Positions 1 to 8,870 of a stretch of DNA of 64,000 nucleotides are shown one piece after another (the stretch's first letter is position 1; each line of letters begins with the position of its first letter). Where the stretch lies: contig NZ_MSPQ01000008.1 in NCBI RefSeq assembly GCF_001936475.1, positions 205,164 through 269,163 of the forward strand. Direction: 5' to 3'. Below the pieces are notes generated by a model. That model was given only the letters and a program-made list of their open reading frames with translations. It was not told where the DNA came from and searched no databases. The position numbers and the translations under genes were made by a program. The stretch comes from Algoriphagus marinus. Its GTDB lineage: Bacteria > Bacteroidota > Bacteroidia > Cytophagales > Cyclobacteriaceae.

Positions 1-93
1 AGTCCAATCTCCAGCAATATTCAAAGCACCGTGTTTGTAGAGCCACTGCTCGAAAAACTCTAAGATCTTTTTTTTAAGAATAAGTCTTTTCAA
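1..93 (-). CDS. possible 5' end of an unrecognised gene, cut by the left edge
   Basis: The minus strand reads open from the window edge up to an in-frame stop (complement of 94-96), with a TTG at 91-93 as the first possible start. The 31 codons give protein-like sequence that includes EFFEQWLYKHGALNIAGDW. I do not recognise a family. TTG starts do occur elsewhere here (atpD, the serine palmitoyltransferase), so this could be a gene start running off the window. The plus strand also reads open from 1 to a stop at 61-63 and could instead be the tail of a forward gene. The fragment is too short to decide. Confidence 0.25.
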   Translation of the reverse strand, partial: MKRLILKKKILEFFEQWLYKHGALNIAGDWT

Positions 94-134
94 TCATGGG
101 GAAAAATAATCTGCAATAGTAAAAAATAAACCCT

Positions 135-584
135 CTACCCTTTTCTAACCATCTCGATATGCTCAATTCCATCCTCATCATAGACATCTCCATCGGATAC
201 AAAACCCAAGGAAGAATAAAAACCATGTGCATAGGTTTGTGCGCCAAGACGGATATCCCCTTTCCCAAAAAATTTATGGCAATACTCAATAGATAACTTC
301 ATCAGGATTCTCCCAAGACCTTTTCCCCTAGCCGACGGAGAAGTAATCACCCGCCCGATTGCCATTTCGGAATAAGACAAACCAGCAGGAACTAATCGAC
401 TATACCCTACCAGTTCCTGACCTGAATACAATAGAAGATGGTAACATTTCTGATCCTTATTATCCTGATCCAAAAACACACAGTTTTGTTCCACCACAAA
501 TACCTCGCTACGTAATCGCAATAAATCATAAAGTTCATCAACAGTAAGTTCTTGAAACGACTTGATAGTGTGGGTTAAATTCAT
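135..584 (-). CDS. elaA: ElaA-type GNAT family N-acetyltransferase
   Basis: A 149-residue single-domain GNAT protein of the ElaA type, expected to transfer an acetyl group from acetyl-CoA to an unknown amine. The N-terminal ELYDLLRLRSEVFVVEQNC segment is the ElaA hallmark. The acetyl-CoA-binding loop follows the R/Q-x-x-G-x-G/A pattern (SARGKGLG, about residues 104-111) and is preceded by the beta-4 strand IGRVITS. Length is normal for the family. It starts with ATG and stands alone, with no obvious operon partner. The physiological substrate of ElaA proteins is not established. Confidence 0.88.
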   Translation of the reverse strand: MNLTHTIKSFQELTVDELYDLLRLRSEVFVVEQNCVFLDQDNKDQKCYHLLLYSGQELVGYSRLVPAGLSYSEMAIGRVITSPSARGKGLGRILMKLSIEYCHKFFGKGDIRLGAQTYAHGFYSSLGFVSDGDVYDEDGIEHIEMVRKG

Positions 585-1004
585 GGATTTAAGCTTTGAA
601 AGATTCTGCGATCTTAATTAGTATTTCAAATTAATGTAGAGTGCAATTTAAGACTGTCCTCGGAGGATTACTACTTGTCTACGGTTAGTCTTTATTTTTA
701 AAATTCAAAAAATTAATCCCCTTTCATGCCGAGCTATAGTTCAATAGCCACAAAGTGAACAGCATAAGTGGCTGATTTAAATATGTAATTAGAACCATAA
801 AATTTTATTTATCAGATATTTATGGTAATTTCTCAAGAGATTTTTAAAGGCTATATCATAGCAATCTGAATTCATTCGATTTATTATTCGAACAGAAATA
901 ACAAGAAAATTGAGATCGCCTTTCAAGTAAAAGATTTTTAGTGCGAGTACTGACAGGGAAGCCGAAAACTGATTAGAGTAGGCATCAAAGAAAATTAGAT
1001 TTTT
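585..1004. other. intergenic region, 420 bp
   Basis: This is the divergent gap between elaA and the NTF2-like gene, AT-rich with no ORF worth calling and no tRNA. The only structure seen is a weak dyad of six-base arms AAGACT (650-655) and AGTCTT (687-692) followed by a T-rich stretch, with a small inner TCCT/AGGA stem. It could be a relic terminator, but neither neighbouring gene points into it. No -33/-7 promoter pair could be placed with confidence. Confidence 0.4.
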
Positions 1005-1454
1005 ATGAAAACCAAAATGAAATTGAGTTTGAGCATCGTGCTGATGGCACTATTATCCTTCCCCCTTATGGCTCAGGATATGGAAAAAGAAATGGTGGAA
1101 ATGACCAAAAAATATGAAAAAGCCTACAATGCTGAAGATGTAAATGCTTTAGTGGCTATGTATACTTCTGATGGAGTCAGAACTTTTAATGATGGGAGAA
1201 ACTACAAAGGCGCTGCAGAAATAGCCGCAGGATTAACAGCGGAGTTTGCTGCCAATAATTTTAAAGTAAGTATCAAACATGAAAAAGTTGTACCTGCCGG
1301 AGTTGGAAAAGCTACTGCAACTGGTACCTACCGTGTTACTGGGAAGACTGCTGAAGGTGAGTCTGTAGATGTGATGGGTAAATACACCAATACCTTAATA
1401 AAAATAGATGGGGAGTGGAAAGTGGCCAGAACTGATGGGGAAATTATTCAATAA
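1005..1454 (+). CDS. secreted NTF2-like (SnoaL/DUF4440-type) protein
   Basis: A 149-residue protein with a Sec signal peptide (MKTKMKLSLSIVLMALLSF... cleaved after about ALA-like PLMAQ, residue 24). The mature part resembles the NTF2-like/SnoaL/DUF4440 cone fold: a helix with KKYEKAYNAEDVNALVAMY, then TSDGVRTFNDG, KGAAEIAAGL, and a last strand DGEWKVARTDGEI. Many such proteins bind small hydrophobic ligands or are non-enzymatic, and no catalytic residue can be assigned. It is monocistronic and followed by a strong hairpin terminator. The fold call is good; the function is unknown. Confidence 0.8.
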   Translation: MKTKMKLSLSIVLMALLSFPLMAQDMEKEMVEMTKKYEKAYNAEDVNALVAMYTSDGVRTFNDGRNYKGAAEIAAGLTAEFAANNFKVSIKHEKVVPAGVGKATATGTYRVTGKTAEGESVDVMGKYTNTLIKIDGEWKVARTDGEIIQ

Positions 1455-1485
1455 ATGTCCAAATTAAGATTAGGTAATTCATTTA

Positions 1486-1513
1486 AGGCGTAGCTAAATA
1501 CTACGCTTTTTTA
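1486..1513 (+). terminator. Rho-independent terminator after the NTF2-like gene
   Basis: GCGTAG (1488-1493), a seven-base loop, and CTACGC (1501-1506) followed by a run of six T. It lies about 35 bp after the stop at 1454. Confidence 0.8.
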
Positions 1514-1718
1514 TTTTTCATGAAATTGAAATTCACTTTCTAAATTCTTCATTCTAATGGTAATGTTGATTTTTTTGAGCAAAAAAATAAACTGATTTCC
1601 ATTCATTCTCCCTTTAAACTACCGCTTGTCAAAAAGGATAAACATATTAACTAAGAGTCGGTTAGGTCTATGAAGAACCTAAACCAGAACTGAATTAATA
1701 CCATTGAAGCCTTTGAAG

Positions 1719-4067
1719 ATGAATAAAACATTACCGAGTAAATCAATATGGAGATCAGTTTCTTTTGCTTTTTTTCTCCTAATTTTTAATCCTTTAATCT
1801 CTTTTGCTCAGACAAGCCAGGTTACTGGAAGATTGATTGATTCCAAGACTCAAGAGCCAGTAAGTTATGCCCAAGTTGCACTTTTTGGCAATTTGGAAAG
1901 CAGCAATCCCGAAGCTTATTCAGATACAAATGAAGAAGGAGTTTTCAATTTGAATGTCCCTTCTGGAACGTATGTTTTCAAAGCTTTTTTCCTTGGCTAT
2001 CAGGATCTAATTGTTTCAGATCTAAAAGTAAATGGAGCTATCAATTTGGGCGAGTTAGTTTTCGTGAGCGAAGGCCAAAACCTGGAAGAAGTTTTGGTTA
2101 CCACCTCTAAGCTTCCTGTACGAACCACACTCGAGGGCTTGATAGTTACTCCTGAAAATAATCTGGCAAATGCAGGTGGAACCTTACTGGATATTCTGAG
2201 AAATACCCCTTCAGTGTCCGTGAGTGAGGATGGTGGGATTTCATTGAGAGGAAGTTCTAATACCAATGTGCTTATTAACGGAAGAAATTCTTCCCTTACT
2301 CAAAATCTCGATCAGTTGCCTGCAAGTATTGTTGAAGAGATCAAAATCATCAATAATCCTAATGCGCGTTATGATGCAGAGGCTGAGGGCGGCGTGATTG
2401 ATATTGTGTTGAAGAAAGGTATAGAACTAGGGACTCATGGTGGTGTAGAGGGTACTTATGGTACAAGAAACCGATCAAATGTCGGTGGAAGAATCAATCA
2501 CCGTAATTTCAATTTTAATGTCTATGCTGGGTTTAATCACAGAAACTGGAAGTCTGTTGGCGAACGGAGATCTACCCGAGTAATTTTCGAAGACAACGAA
2601 ACGCTTGATCAAAACACCACAAGTTCAGATCTGGATGTAGGAAATAATTTCAATTTCGGCTTAGACTATACTTTTGGAAACAATACACTCAGCTATGAAG
2701 GTGTGTTTCAGGCAAATGAAACCAATAATCTCAATACGCTTTTTGCCCAACAGGTTCGGCAAGGAAAGAATTTCGATTATGTCCGCAGAAACGATGAAAA
2801 TGAAACGGATGATGGGCTAGACAATGCCTTGATTTTTGAGCATAATTTCAAAGAGAAAGGGCATTTGGTCCGGGCAACAGCCAGTCACTCCTACCGAAAT
2901 CAGTTTAAAACTCAGCGAATCGATATCTTCAATAATACCCTCCAGCCTTTGCCTGAAAACCTGACCGGACAAGAGCGAGCATTTACAGATGAGGTTCGGA
3001 ATATCACAGTTGTGCAGGCCGATTACATTAAGCCGATGGAAAATGGAACATTTGAAACGGGCCTGAAGTCTAATTTTAGAAAATTTGATAATGATTTTCA
3101 ATACCAACGATTTGATGAAGGAAGTCAGGACTTTGTAACTGATCCAGCAGTGAGTAATCGCTTTGTCTATGAAGATCAAATTCATGCAGGCTACCTGATT
3201 TACTCCGGTAATAAATCAAAATTTGAATATGGAGTCGGTGTCCGTGGTGAATTCACTCAAGTAGATACCTACCTGTACAATTCAGATGAAGCAAATCAAC
3301 AGCGGTATTTCAACCTTTTCCCAAGCGTACAGGGCTTGTATAATCTTAATGAAACTCATGGAATCAAATTCACCTACAGCCGTAGAATAGATCGTCCAAG
3401 AGCTTGGAGACTAAATCCTTTCCCAAATATTACGGATAGTCTGAATGTCAGAAGAGGTAATCCAAATCTGATTCCAGAAATGATCAATTCCTTTGAATTA
3501 GGGCATTTAGCAAACTTTGAGAAGGTCAGTTTAACAACCAATCTTTTCTATAGAAAAATCAATAATCAGATCGATTTCATCACGATTGTAGAAGATGGGA
3601 TTTCTTATTCACAGCCGGAGAATTTGAATTTTGCCCAGCTTTATGGAGTAGAGTTTATTGGTACCGCAGAGCTTTCAGATTGGTATTCACTAAATGGAGG
3701 AATGACCTTTTCCGGAATTGAAGTGAATGCTTCGAATATCAATGAAGAGTTCACCAATAAGGGCTTCACTTGGAATGCCAAACTTAATCAGGATTTCAAA
3801 CTTCCTTTAGGATTCAACTTTCAGATTGCGGCCAATTATGAATCACCGGAAATTCAGGCACAGGGAAAAAGTCTAGCGGTTTATTTCATTGATTCCAGCA
3901 TTCAGAAGTCGTTTTTGGAGCGAAAAGGAAGTGTTACTTTGAGCGTGCGGGATGTATTTGACACACGAAGATATGCCGGAAATTCGCTCACCAGTAGCTT
4001 CTCTCAGGATTTTTACTCCAAGCAGGAGACTCGGATTATTTTACTTTCAGCAAGATTTAACTTCTAA
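1719..4067 (+). CDS. TonB-dependent outer-membrane receptor with carboxypeptidase-regulatory-like N-terminus
   Basis: An outer-membrane receptor of about 782 residues. ATG at 1719 is preferred over an in-frame TTG at 1704 because it puts a classic signal peptide at the start (MNKTLPSK..., hydrophobic FAFFLLIFNPLISFAQ). Next comes a CarboxypepD_reg-like beta-sandwich (about 32-115, starting VTGRLIDSKTQEPVSYAQV), a plug domain (about 125-235, with LDILRNTPSVSV and LRGSSNTNVLINGR), and a beta-barrel ending in the aromatic C-terminus ARFNF. It belongs to the Bacteroidota OMP_b-brl_3-like receptor group, not the SusC type (no SusD neighbour). The imported substrate cannot be inferred. A weak dyad (GTTAGGT near 1661, ACCTAAAC near 1677) sits just upstream of the start. 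Confidence 0.88.
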   Translation: MNKTLPSKSIWRSVSFAFFLLIFNPLISFAQTSQVTGRLIDSKTQEPVSYAQVALFGNLESSNPEAYSDTNEEGVFNLNVPSGTYVFKAFFLGYQDLIVSDLKVNGAINLGELVFVSEGQNLEEVLVTTSKLPVRTTLEGLIVTPENNLANAGGTLLDILRNTPSVSVSEDGGISLRGSSNTNVLINGRNSSLTQNLDQLPASIVEEIKIINNPNARYDAEAEGGVIDIVLKKGIELGTHGGVEGTYGTRNRSNVGGRINHRNFNFNVYAGFNHRNWKSVGERRSTRVIFEDNETLDQNTTSSDLDVGNNFNFGLDYTFGNNTLSYEGVFQANETNNLNTLFAQQVRQGKNFDYVRRNDENETDDGLDNALIFEHNFKEKGHLVRATASHSYRNQFKTQRIDIFNNTLQPLPENLTGQERAFTDEVRNITVVQADYIKPMENGTFETGLKSNFRKFDNDFQYQRFDEGSQDFVTDPAVSNRFVYEDQIHAGYLIYSGNKSKFEYGVGVRGEFTQVDTYLYNSDEANQQRYFNLFPSVQGLYNLNETHGIKFTYSRRIDRPRAWRLNPFPNITDSLNVRRGNPNLIPEMINSFELGHLANFEKVSLTTNLFYRKINNQIDFITIVEDGISYSQPENLNFAQLYGVEFIGTAELSDWYSLNGGMTFSGIEVNASNINEEFTNKGFTWNAKLNQDFKLPLGFNFQIAANYESPEIQAQGKSLAVYFIDSSIQKSFLERKGSVTLSVRDVFDTRRYAGNSLTSSFSQDFYSKQETRIILLSARFNF

Positions 4068-4477
4068 ATAAAAGAAGATTAAGCTGTTTTTAAAATGTAC
4101 TATTGTTATCCGTAGAGGTCGTGATGATCTAGTTTTATTCGATTTTCTAGGTGGAAAACGGAAGACAGGATTATTCCTAAATCAAATCTCCTCCTAGTTT
4201 TCCATAATTGTAATTTGTGAGCTAGCGAAAAAGTGTAAATGCAGTATCCGATCTATTACACGTTTTTATTTTAAAGCACCTGAATATTTCTTGTTATCAG
4301 GTTGTTACTCTTTTAGAAAAGGGGTAGAAAATGTGGTTTAGCCACATCTTTTACCCCTTTTATATTAATTTGATTTTTGGAGGTCGAGCAATGGTTTGGG
4401 AACCTATCCAACCAAATCGAGGATATTTTGATCTACAGTCAAAGAAGCGGATAATATATTTTTTAATTTTCCGAATC
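4068..4477. other. convergent intergenic region, 410 bp, with two hairpins
   Basis: No ORF is convincing. Two stem-loops are visible: GTGTAA (4233-4238) pairing with TTACAC (4256-4261) followed by GTTTTT, and a much longer one at 4317-4361 listed separately. They probably end transcription from the TonB receptor side and the dps side. The remainder is unexplained AT-rich sequence. Confidence 0.45.
4317..4361. terminator. long hairpin terminator between the TonB receptor and dps
   Basis: Twenty-base arms at 4317-4336 and 4342-4361 pair with two mismatches around a 5-base loop. The A-rich left end and T-rich right end make it usable from both strands. It lies 250 bp after the receptor stop and 116 bp after the dps stop. 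Confidence 0.65.
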
Positions 4478-4954
4478 TTATTGATTTAAAAATGAAGAAT
4501 ACATCCAAACCATTTTTTCTTGTGCCCTTATATAATCACTCATTAAAGCATTAGTACCTTCATCATCCGCATCAGCTGAAATTGAAAGAAGTTCCCTTTG
4601 AAGTATTATTATTGTTTGGAATGAAGTTAAAATATCTTCAACAGCTTTTATTCCATCACTCACTTGGACACTTTCTTTAATTTTAGAAGTATTCTGATAA
4701 TCAGCATAGTTATGGAATGGTCTATACCCCAAAGTCAAAATTCTCTCTGCCACTTCATCTATTTTCAAGAGTAAATCATTATACAATTCTTCAAACTTTA
4801 AATGTAATTCAAAAAATTTCTCCCCTTTTATATTCCAATGATACCCGCGCGTATTTTGATAAAAAATTGAATAATTTGCCAATAAATCATTTAGTTTTTG
4901 AGCCAAATGTTTTGCCTTGTCATTATCAATTCCGATTCGATTTTTATTATCCAT
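4478..4954 (-). CDS. dps: Dps-family ferritin-like DNA-protection protein
   Basis: A 158-residue four-helix Dps protein that would assemble as a dodecamer, oxidise Fe(II) with peroxide and store the iron. Intersubunit ferroxidase ligands are all present: H39 (GYHWNIKG), H51 (ELHLKFEE), E55, D66 and E70 (KIDEVAERI). The N-terminal tail is short but contains several Lys/Arg residues that could contact DNA. Length is typical. It is monocistronic. Upstream there is a TAnnTTTG -7 element and a perfect 9-bp-arm dyad, consistent with a peroxide- or iron-responsive promoter (inference). Confidence 0.92.
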   Translation of the reverse strand: MDNKNRIGIDNDKAKHLAQKLNDLLANYSIFYQNTRGYHWNIKGEKFFELHLKFEELYNDLLLKIDEVAERILTLGYRPFHNYADYQNTSKIKESVQVSDGIKAVEDILTSFQTIIILQRELLSISADADDEGTNALMSDYIRAQEKMVWMYSSFLNQ

Positions 4955-4989
4955 TTTGTTTGTTTTTTTAGTTATTTAAATTATTCTTT

Positions 4990-5032
4990 CAAAAATAGTT
5001 ATTACATATCTTAATTATTGTAACAATAATTA
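4990..5032 (-). promoter_or_regulatory. dps promoter: -7 element and dyad operator candidate
   Basis: On the minus strand TATTTTTG (complement of 4990-4997) matches the Bacteroidota -7 consensus TAnnTTTG and leaves a leader of roughly 30 nt before the dps ATG. Further upstream TAATTATTG (5012-5020), TAA, and CAATAATTA (5024-5032) form a perfect inverted repeat, placed where a repressor or activator would touch the -33 region. The AT-rich dyad resembles PerR/Fur-type boxes in character, but the regulator is not identified. Confidence 0.5.
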
Positions 5033-5400
5033 CTTACCTAATGTTAAGGTTTTTAGAATTTTAATGAATGGTGATTTTATAATTCTGAGTAACAAAATAA
5101 AATGTCCTTCAATCGAGATAATGAAGCTGTTTAGATTTTGATTTGTCAGACCTTTTCAATTTCTATCAAAATGCTTTTAATTTTTTAATAAATGTCTAAA
5201 GCAATAATTTATTTCAGTTTTCATACAATCAGATTTAAAGGACTCTTAAAAAATTATTGCCAGAGTTGAGTTCTGTATTTATTAGTCTTAGTTTAAACCT
5301 TACTGCTGTAGCGCAGGGTCTTCAGTCTGGAAAAGGAAAAAAGATAACTGAAATCATGACCCATCATTATTTAATTAGTAATGGATTAGTGAAAGCAAGA

Positions 5401-5430
5401 AAAGCCATGTTTAACAATAAACATGGCTTT
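5401..5430 (-). terminator. perfect 13-bp hairpin, probable terminator of the aldo/keto reductase operon
   Basis: AAAGCCATGTTTA (5401-5413), loop ACAA, TAAACATGGCTTT (5418-5430) pair without mismatch. It lies about 60 bp past the aldo/keto reductase stop on the minus strand. The T-tract is short, so termination efficiency is uncertain. Confidence 0.6.
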
Positions 5431-5488
5431 AAATTAAAAGATTGAACAAAGATCAAACTTTGAACTAGTCAGAATAGTAGCTTTTTAA

Positions 5489-6508
5489 TTACTTTCTATA
5501 AGCAGATTGCCGCTCGACCATCCAGCCGGGATATTGTATTGGCAAAGGACTTACTTCATCAATTTTTGCAAAATCTGAAGCTGTCAATTGAATTTCAGTT
5601 GAAGCGATATTTGCATGAAGTTGATCTAATGTTTTTGCCCCAATAATAGTACTGGTAACACCTATTTGCTGTCTTACCCAGGCTAATGCAATTTGGGCAA
5701 TACTAGCAGAATGAGCTTTTGCAATCTCTCCCATTACATCTACCAAATCATAAGCTTTTTCTTTGTCGATTGGCGGGAAATCAAAATTAGCCCTTCTTGA
5801 ATCTGCGTCTGCGCCTTCTCGGGTGAATTTGCCAGTCAGAAAACCACCAGCCAAAGGACTCCAAGGGAAGATCGCCAAATCATGATCTGCTGCCATTGGA
5901 ATCAACTCATGCTCAATGTCTCTGCTTACGGCAGCATAATAGTATTGAAGCCCAATAAATTTATGATAGCCTCGGTAATGTGCAATAGCTTGAGCTTTCG
6001 CTACCATCCAAGCGGGCCAGTTGCAAATAGCTATATAGCGCACTTTCCCGGAGTCTACGATGTCATTGAGTGATCTAACAGTCTCTTCTAAGGAAGTTGA
6101 TGGATCGACTCCATGAACATATAGGATGTCCATATAATCCAATTGCATTCGTTTTAAACTTGCCTCAACAGAATTGAAAATATGGTACCGAGATAATCCG
6201 GTGCTATTTGGCTTTTCATTCATTCTGGCCAGAACTTTAGTGGCGATGATAATTTCATCACGATTTACCTTTAGATCAATTAATCCTTGTCCCAAAAGTT
6301 GCTCCGACTGACCAAAAGAATAGGCATTTGCTGTATCTATAAAATTGATTCCAGATCCGATAACGGCAGAAAGCATTTCATTCACTTCTTTCTGCTGGAG
6401 CTTGCCGATTTTTTCCCAAATCCCAGCATTTTGACCTCCAAAAGTCATGGTTCCAAAGCAGAGTTCGGAAACCATCAAGCCTGTTTTACCTACTAAATTA
6501 TACTTCAT
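5489..6508 (-). CDS. aldo/keto reductase
   Basis: A 339-residue NAD(P)H-dependent oxidoreductase with the (beta/alpha)8 barrel of the AKR superfamily. The catalytic tetrad can be read as D58 and Y63 (FIDTANAYSFG), K91 (IIIATKV) and H132 (ILYVHG). The C-terminal cofactor region includes TSTIIGAKTLDQLHAN. It resembles the YhdN/Gfo-like soluble AKRs acting on aldehydes or sugars; the substrate is not deducible. Its start lies 48 bp after the S9 peptidase stop on the same strand, so the two may be co-transcribed. A perfect hairpin follows the stop. Confidence 0.9.
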   Translation of the reverse strand: MKYNLVGKTGLMVSELCFGTMTFGGQNAGIWEKIGKLQQKEVNEMLSAVIGSGINFIDTANAYSFGQSEQLLGQGLIDLKVNRDEIIIATKVLARMNEKPNSTGLSRYHIFNSVEASLKRMQLDYMDILYVHGVDPSTSLEETVRSLNDIVDSGKVRYIAICNWPAWMVAKAQAIAHYRGYHKFIGLQYYYAAVSRDIEHELIPMAADHDLAIFPWSPLAGGFLTGKFTREGADADSRRANFDFPPIDKEKAYDLVDVMGEIAKAHSASIAQIALAWVRQQIGVTSTIIGAKTLDQLHANIASTEIQLTASDFAKIDEVSPLPIQYPGWMVERQSAYRK

Positions 6509-6556
6509 TTTGAGTTTGAGTTATAGTTATAAATAATTCAGTTGCCTGTATTTTAC

Positions 6557-8782
6557 TTAGTTTGTGCTATCCTCTTCTTTGGCTTTTTCCTTTTCTTTGG
6601 TGAATTGCTTTTCATAAAAGTCAAAGATGCGTTTCCATTGATCATGGTAGTCACTTTCACCACTTGCCCAGCCAGCCCCATGACCACCCTTGAGGTAATT
6701 TACCCAAACCACCTCTTTGCCCAATCGACGCATTGCGTAATAAAGCTCGCGGGAATTTGTTCCAGGGACATTCCAATCTCCTTCTCCAGTCAGGATCAAG
6801 TGGGGAGTTTTGATTCGGTCAGCATGCAATACCGCAGTAGTTGCAAAGTATTTCAAAGGATCATCCCAAAGTGAACCTCCTATTCGATCCTGTCCAACTT
6901 CTGCTGCTGCATAGTTACGCGTTCCGATTTTAGGGCTATCGCCCAGGAAACTGATAATATTAACTTTTCCGGAAATATTGATAGCTGCTGCAAATCGATC
7001 CGTTTGAGTAATTAATAAGGATGTAGCATAGCCACCATAACTCACGCCATGGACTCCAACTTTATCATTGTCGACTTTTCCTTCATCTACCAACTTATTG
7101 ATTACAGAAGTGATGCCTTTTACCCATGCTTCCCCAGGATAACCGATTTCCAAATCTACTGATGGGCGAAGTGCAAAGTAACCCTGATTGGCAATCAGGT
7201 TCATATTACGATTGTAGCCATTGTCAAAAAAGGTTTCATAAACTTCACATACCAATGGGTATTTTTTACCCGGTTCATAATCAACAGGATAATACAAAAC
7301 CCCTTTTAACTCCTTGCCATCCATATCCCGGTAGCTTATTAATTCTGAATGTGTTAGATTCTTGTTGTTCATCCATGGATTCAAATCTGTCAAGGATTTC
7401 ATATTGCTAAAACTAGCATCTGATGCCATTACATTTGGAGGCATATCTCCATCGGAAACACTTAGGATGTACTTGCTCCCATCTTTAGATTTCTGAACAT
7501 TGGTATAGAGATTACTATTGATCAAAATATCATCCATCTGCTTTGCTTCTAGATCAAACCTTGTGAAGCCTCTCTCCCATTTTTCTTTGCTGGAATAGTT
7601 AAAAAATAGGTAGCGCTCATCTTCTGACCAATTTAAAAGGTCTAGGCTTGGAGCTATTTCTTTATCCTCAGGTAATTCATAAATCATTTCAAGTTGATCA
7701 CCTGCAGCATCTGCAAGCCAATACCCTTTTTCAGAGCTTAGCAATAATTTCCCTTCACTCGGACTCCAAGTCATGATCGAAAACTTCACTTCTTTTTTCT
7801 TTTCTTCATCAGCGTATGCTTTTCCTTTGGTTAGGTTTTTTACGTCATCCTCCCCAAGTGTTTGGATGAATACATACCCAGAATCCACCCAAGCATATTT
7901 GCTTTTGTTTTCTGTCCATGTGAAATTCCGTCTTTTCTCATTTCTTGGATAAAGGATTTTTGCCGAATCTTGGTTAGCCAGATTTAAGTACGCTGTTTGA
8001 TATTCTGTTCCTTTATTTCGCTCATAAGCGGTTTTTAGAGGAAAGACCTCATTGAAAATTAAATGTTGGCCATCGGCAGTTACATTGATTCCATTATAAT
8101 TTGATTCGGGTAAAAGCTTGGAAGCTTTCCCATTTGAAAGATTGACTTGGTGTACTTCGGTAAGGCTATTTGTATTTCTTATTTCATCCCATTTTAAGAA
8201 TGGCTTTGAACCATCATAAACTACAGTTGGACCACTTGTAGCTTCATTATAAATAGCCATCGCACTTTCTAACCAAGAGGCCTCACGGGTATGAACCAAT
8301 AAGGATTTGCTATCTGGAGTCCATGTAAGTTCTGAATTAGCGATTAGAGGGTTCCCTGAAATACTTATCGCTCTAAGTTTTTTTCGTGCTACATCATATA
8401 CCATGAGATGAAGCTTTTCCTCTTTTTCTTCCAAAAAAGCGATTTCGGTATTGTTTGGTGCCCAAGCAAGAGAGGTGATTTTAGCAGCACCAGCATAAGG
8501 TCTTATTTCAGAAGCATCTTCGGTGTTGATGATCACTAATTCACCTGGCAATACATTCAGGTAACTTGGATCCTGAAATCTAAAATGATCTGTGTCAAAT
8601 CGTGCACTCCCATCCATGACCATTCCGGCAAGGTATTTCCCATCATCGGAAAGAGTCTGGCTGCCTAAACTCTTCACCCTGATCGCATCCTCAGTGGTAA
8701 AAGCAGTTTTTTGGGCAATGCTTGGAGATAGGACAACTATCCAAAGCAAAAGGGATAGGGATAAAAATTTAAATTTTAGCAT
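6557..8782 (-). CDS. secreted S9-family serine peptidase (prolyl oligopeptidase/acylaminoacyl-peptidase type)
   Basis: A 741-residue exported peptidase. Residues 1-24 form a signal peptide (LSLSLLLWIVVLSPSIAQ). A beta-propeller of WD40-like segments fills about 35-480, and the C-terminal alpha/beta-hydrolase domain carries the triad S581 (GVSYGGY), D669 (GEGDWNVPG) and H701 (GGHGAGW). The family cleaves short peptides, and the propeller gates access to the active site. It probably acts in the periplasm on imported oligopeptides. It lies in the same direction as, and upstream of, the aldo/keto reductase. It uses an ATG start. Confidence 0.9.
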   Translation of the reverse strand: MLKFKFLSLSLLLWIVVLSPSIAQKTAFTTEDAIRVKSLGSQTLSDDGKYLAGMVMDGSARFDTDHFRFQDPSYLNVLPGELVIINTEDASEIRPYAGAAKITSLAWAPNNTEIAFLEEKEEKLHLMVYDVARKKLRAISISGNPLIANSELTWTPDSKSLLVHTREASWLESAMAIYNEATSGPTVVYDGSKPFLKWDEIRNTNSLTEVHQVNLSNGKASKLLPESNYNGINVTADGQHLIFNEVFPLKTAYERNKGTEYQTAYLNLANQDSAKILYPRNEKRRNFTWTENKSKYAWVDSGYVFIQTLGEDDVKNLTKGKAYADEEKKKEVKFSIMTWSPSEGKLLLSSEKGYWLADAAGDQLEMIYELPEDKEIAPSLDLLNWSEDERYLFFNYSSKEKWERGFTRFDLEAKQMDDILINSNLYTNVQKSKDGSKYILSVSDGDMPPNVMASDASFSNMKSLTDLNPWMNNKNLTHSELISYRDMDGKELKGVLYYPVDYEPGKKYPLVCEVYETFFDNGYNRNMNLIANQGYFALRPSVDLEIGYPGEAWVKGITSVINKLVDEGKVDNDKVGVHGVSYGGYATSLLITQTDRFAAAINISGKVNIISFLGDSPKIGTRNYAAAEVGQDRIGGSLWDDPLKYFATTAVLHADRIKTPHLILTGEGDWNVPGTNSRELYYAMRRLGKEVVWVNYLKGGHGAGWASGESDYHDQWKRIFDFYEKQFTKEKEKAKEEDSTN

Positions 8783-8870
8783 GTTTCAATATTTGGTTGA
8801 AACAAGATAGGGCAATTTTGAAAAAATTTTAGAATCAACCTTCAATAGGTCAATCAACTTTGGATATCTC

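Larger units (their letters stand above)
4955..5488. other. intergenic region, 534 bp, between dps and the aldo/keto reductase gene
   Basis: The left part holds the dps promoter and operator; the right end holds the perfect hairpin at 5401-5430. Between them (about 5035-5400) the DNA is AT-rich. A 62-codon plus-strand frame starting with TTG at 5257 was considered and not accepted, since it runs straight through the terminator hairpin. No RNA gene is recognised. Confidence 0.45.

Noticed and set aside
74..289. 71-codon minus-strand frame overlapping elaA
   Set aside because: It lies within and antiparallel-frame to the clear ElaA gene; its composition is not protein-like.
1704..1718. TTG start for the TonB receptor
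   Set aside because: ATG at 1719 gives a proper signal peptide; the extra five residues add nothing.
5257..5445. 62-codon plus-strand frame in the gap before the aldo/keto reductase
   Set aside because: It starts with TTG, has no recognisable features and runs through the perfect terminator hairpin at 5401-5430.
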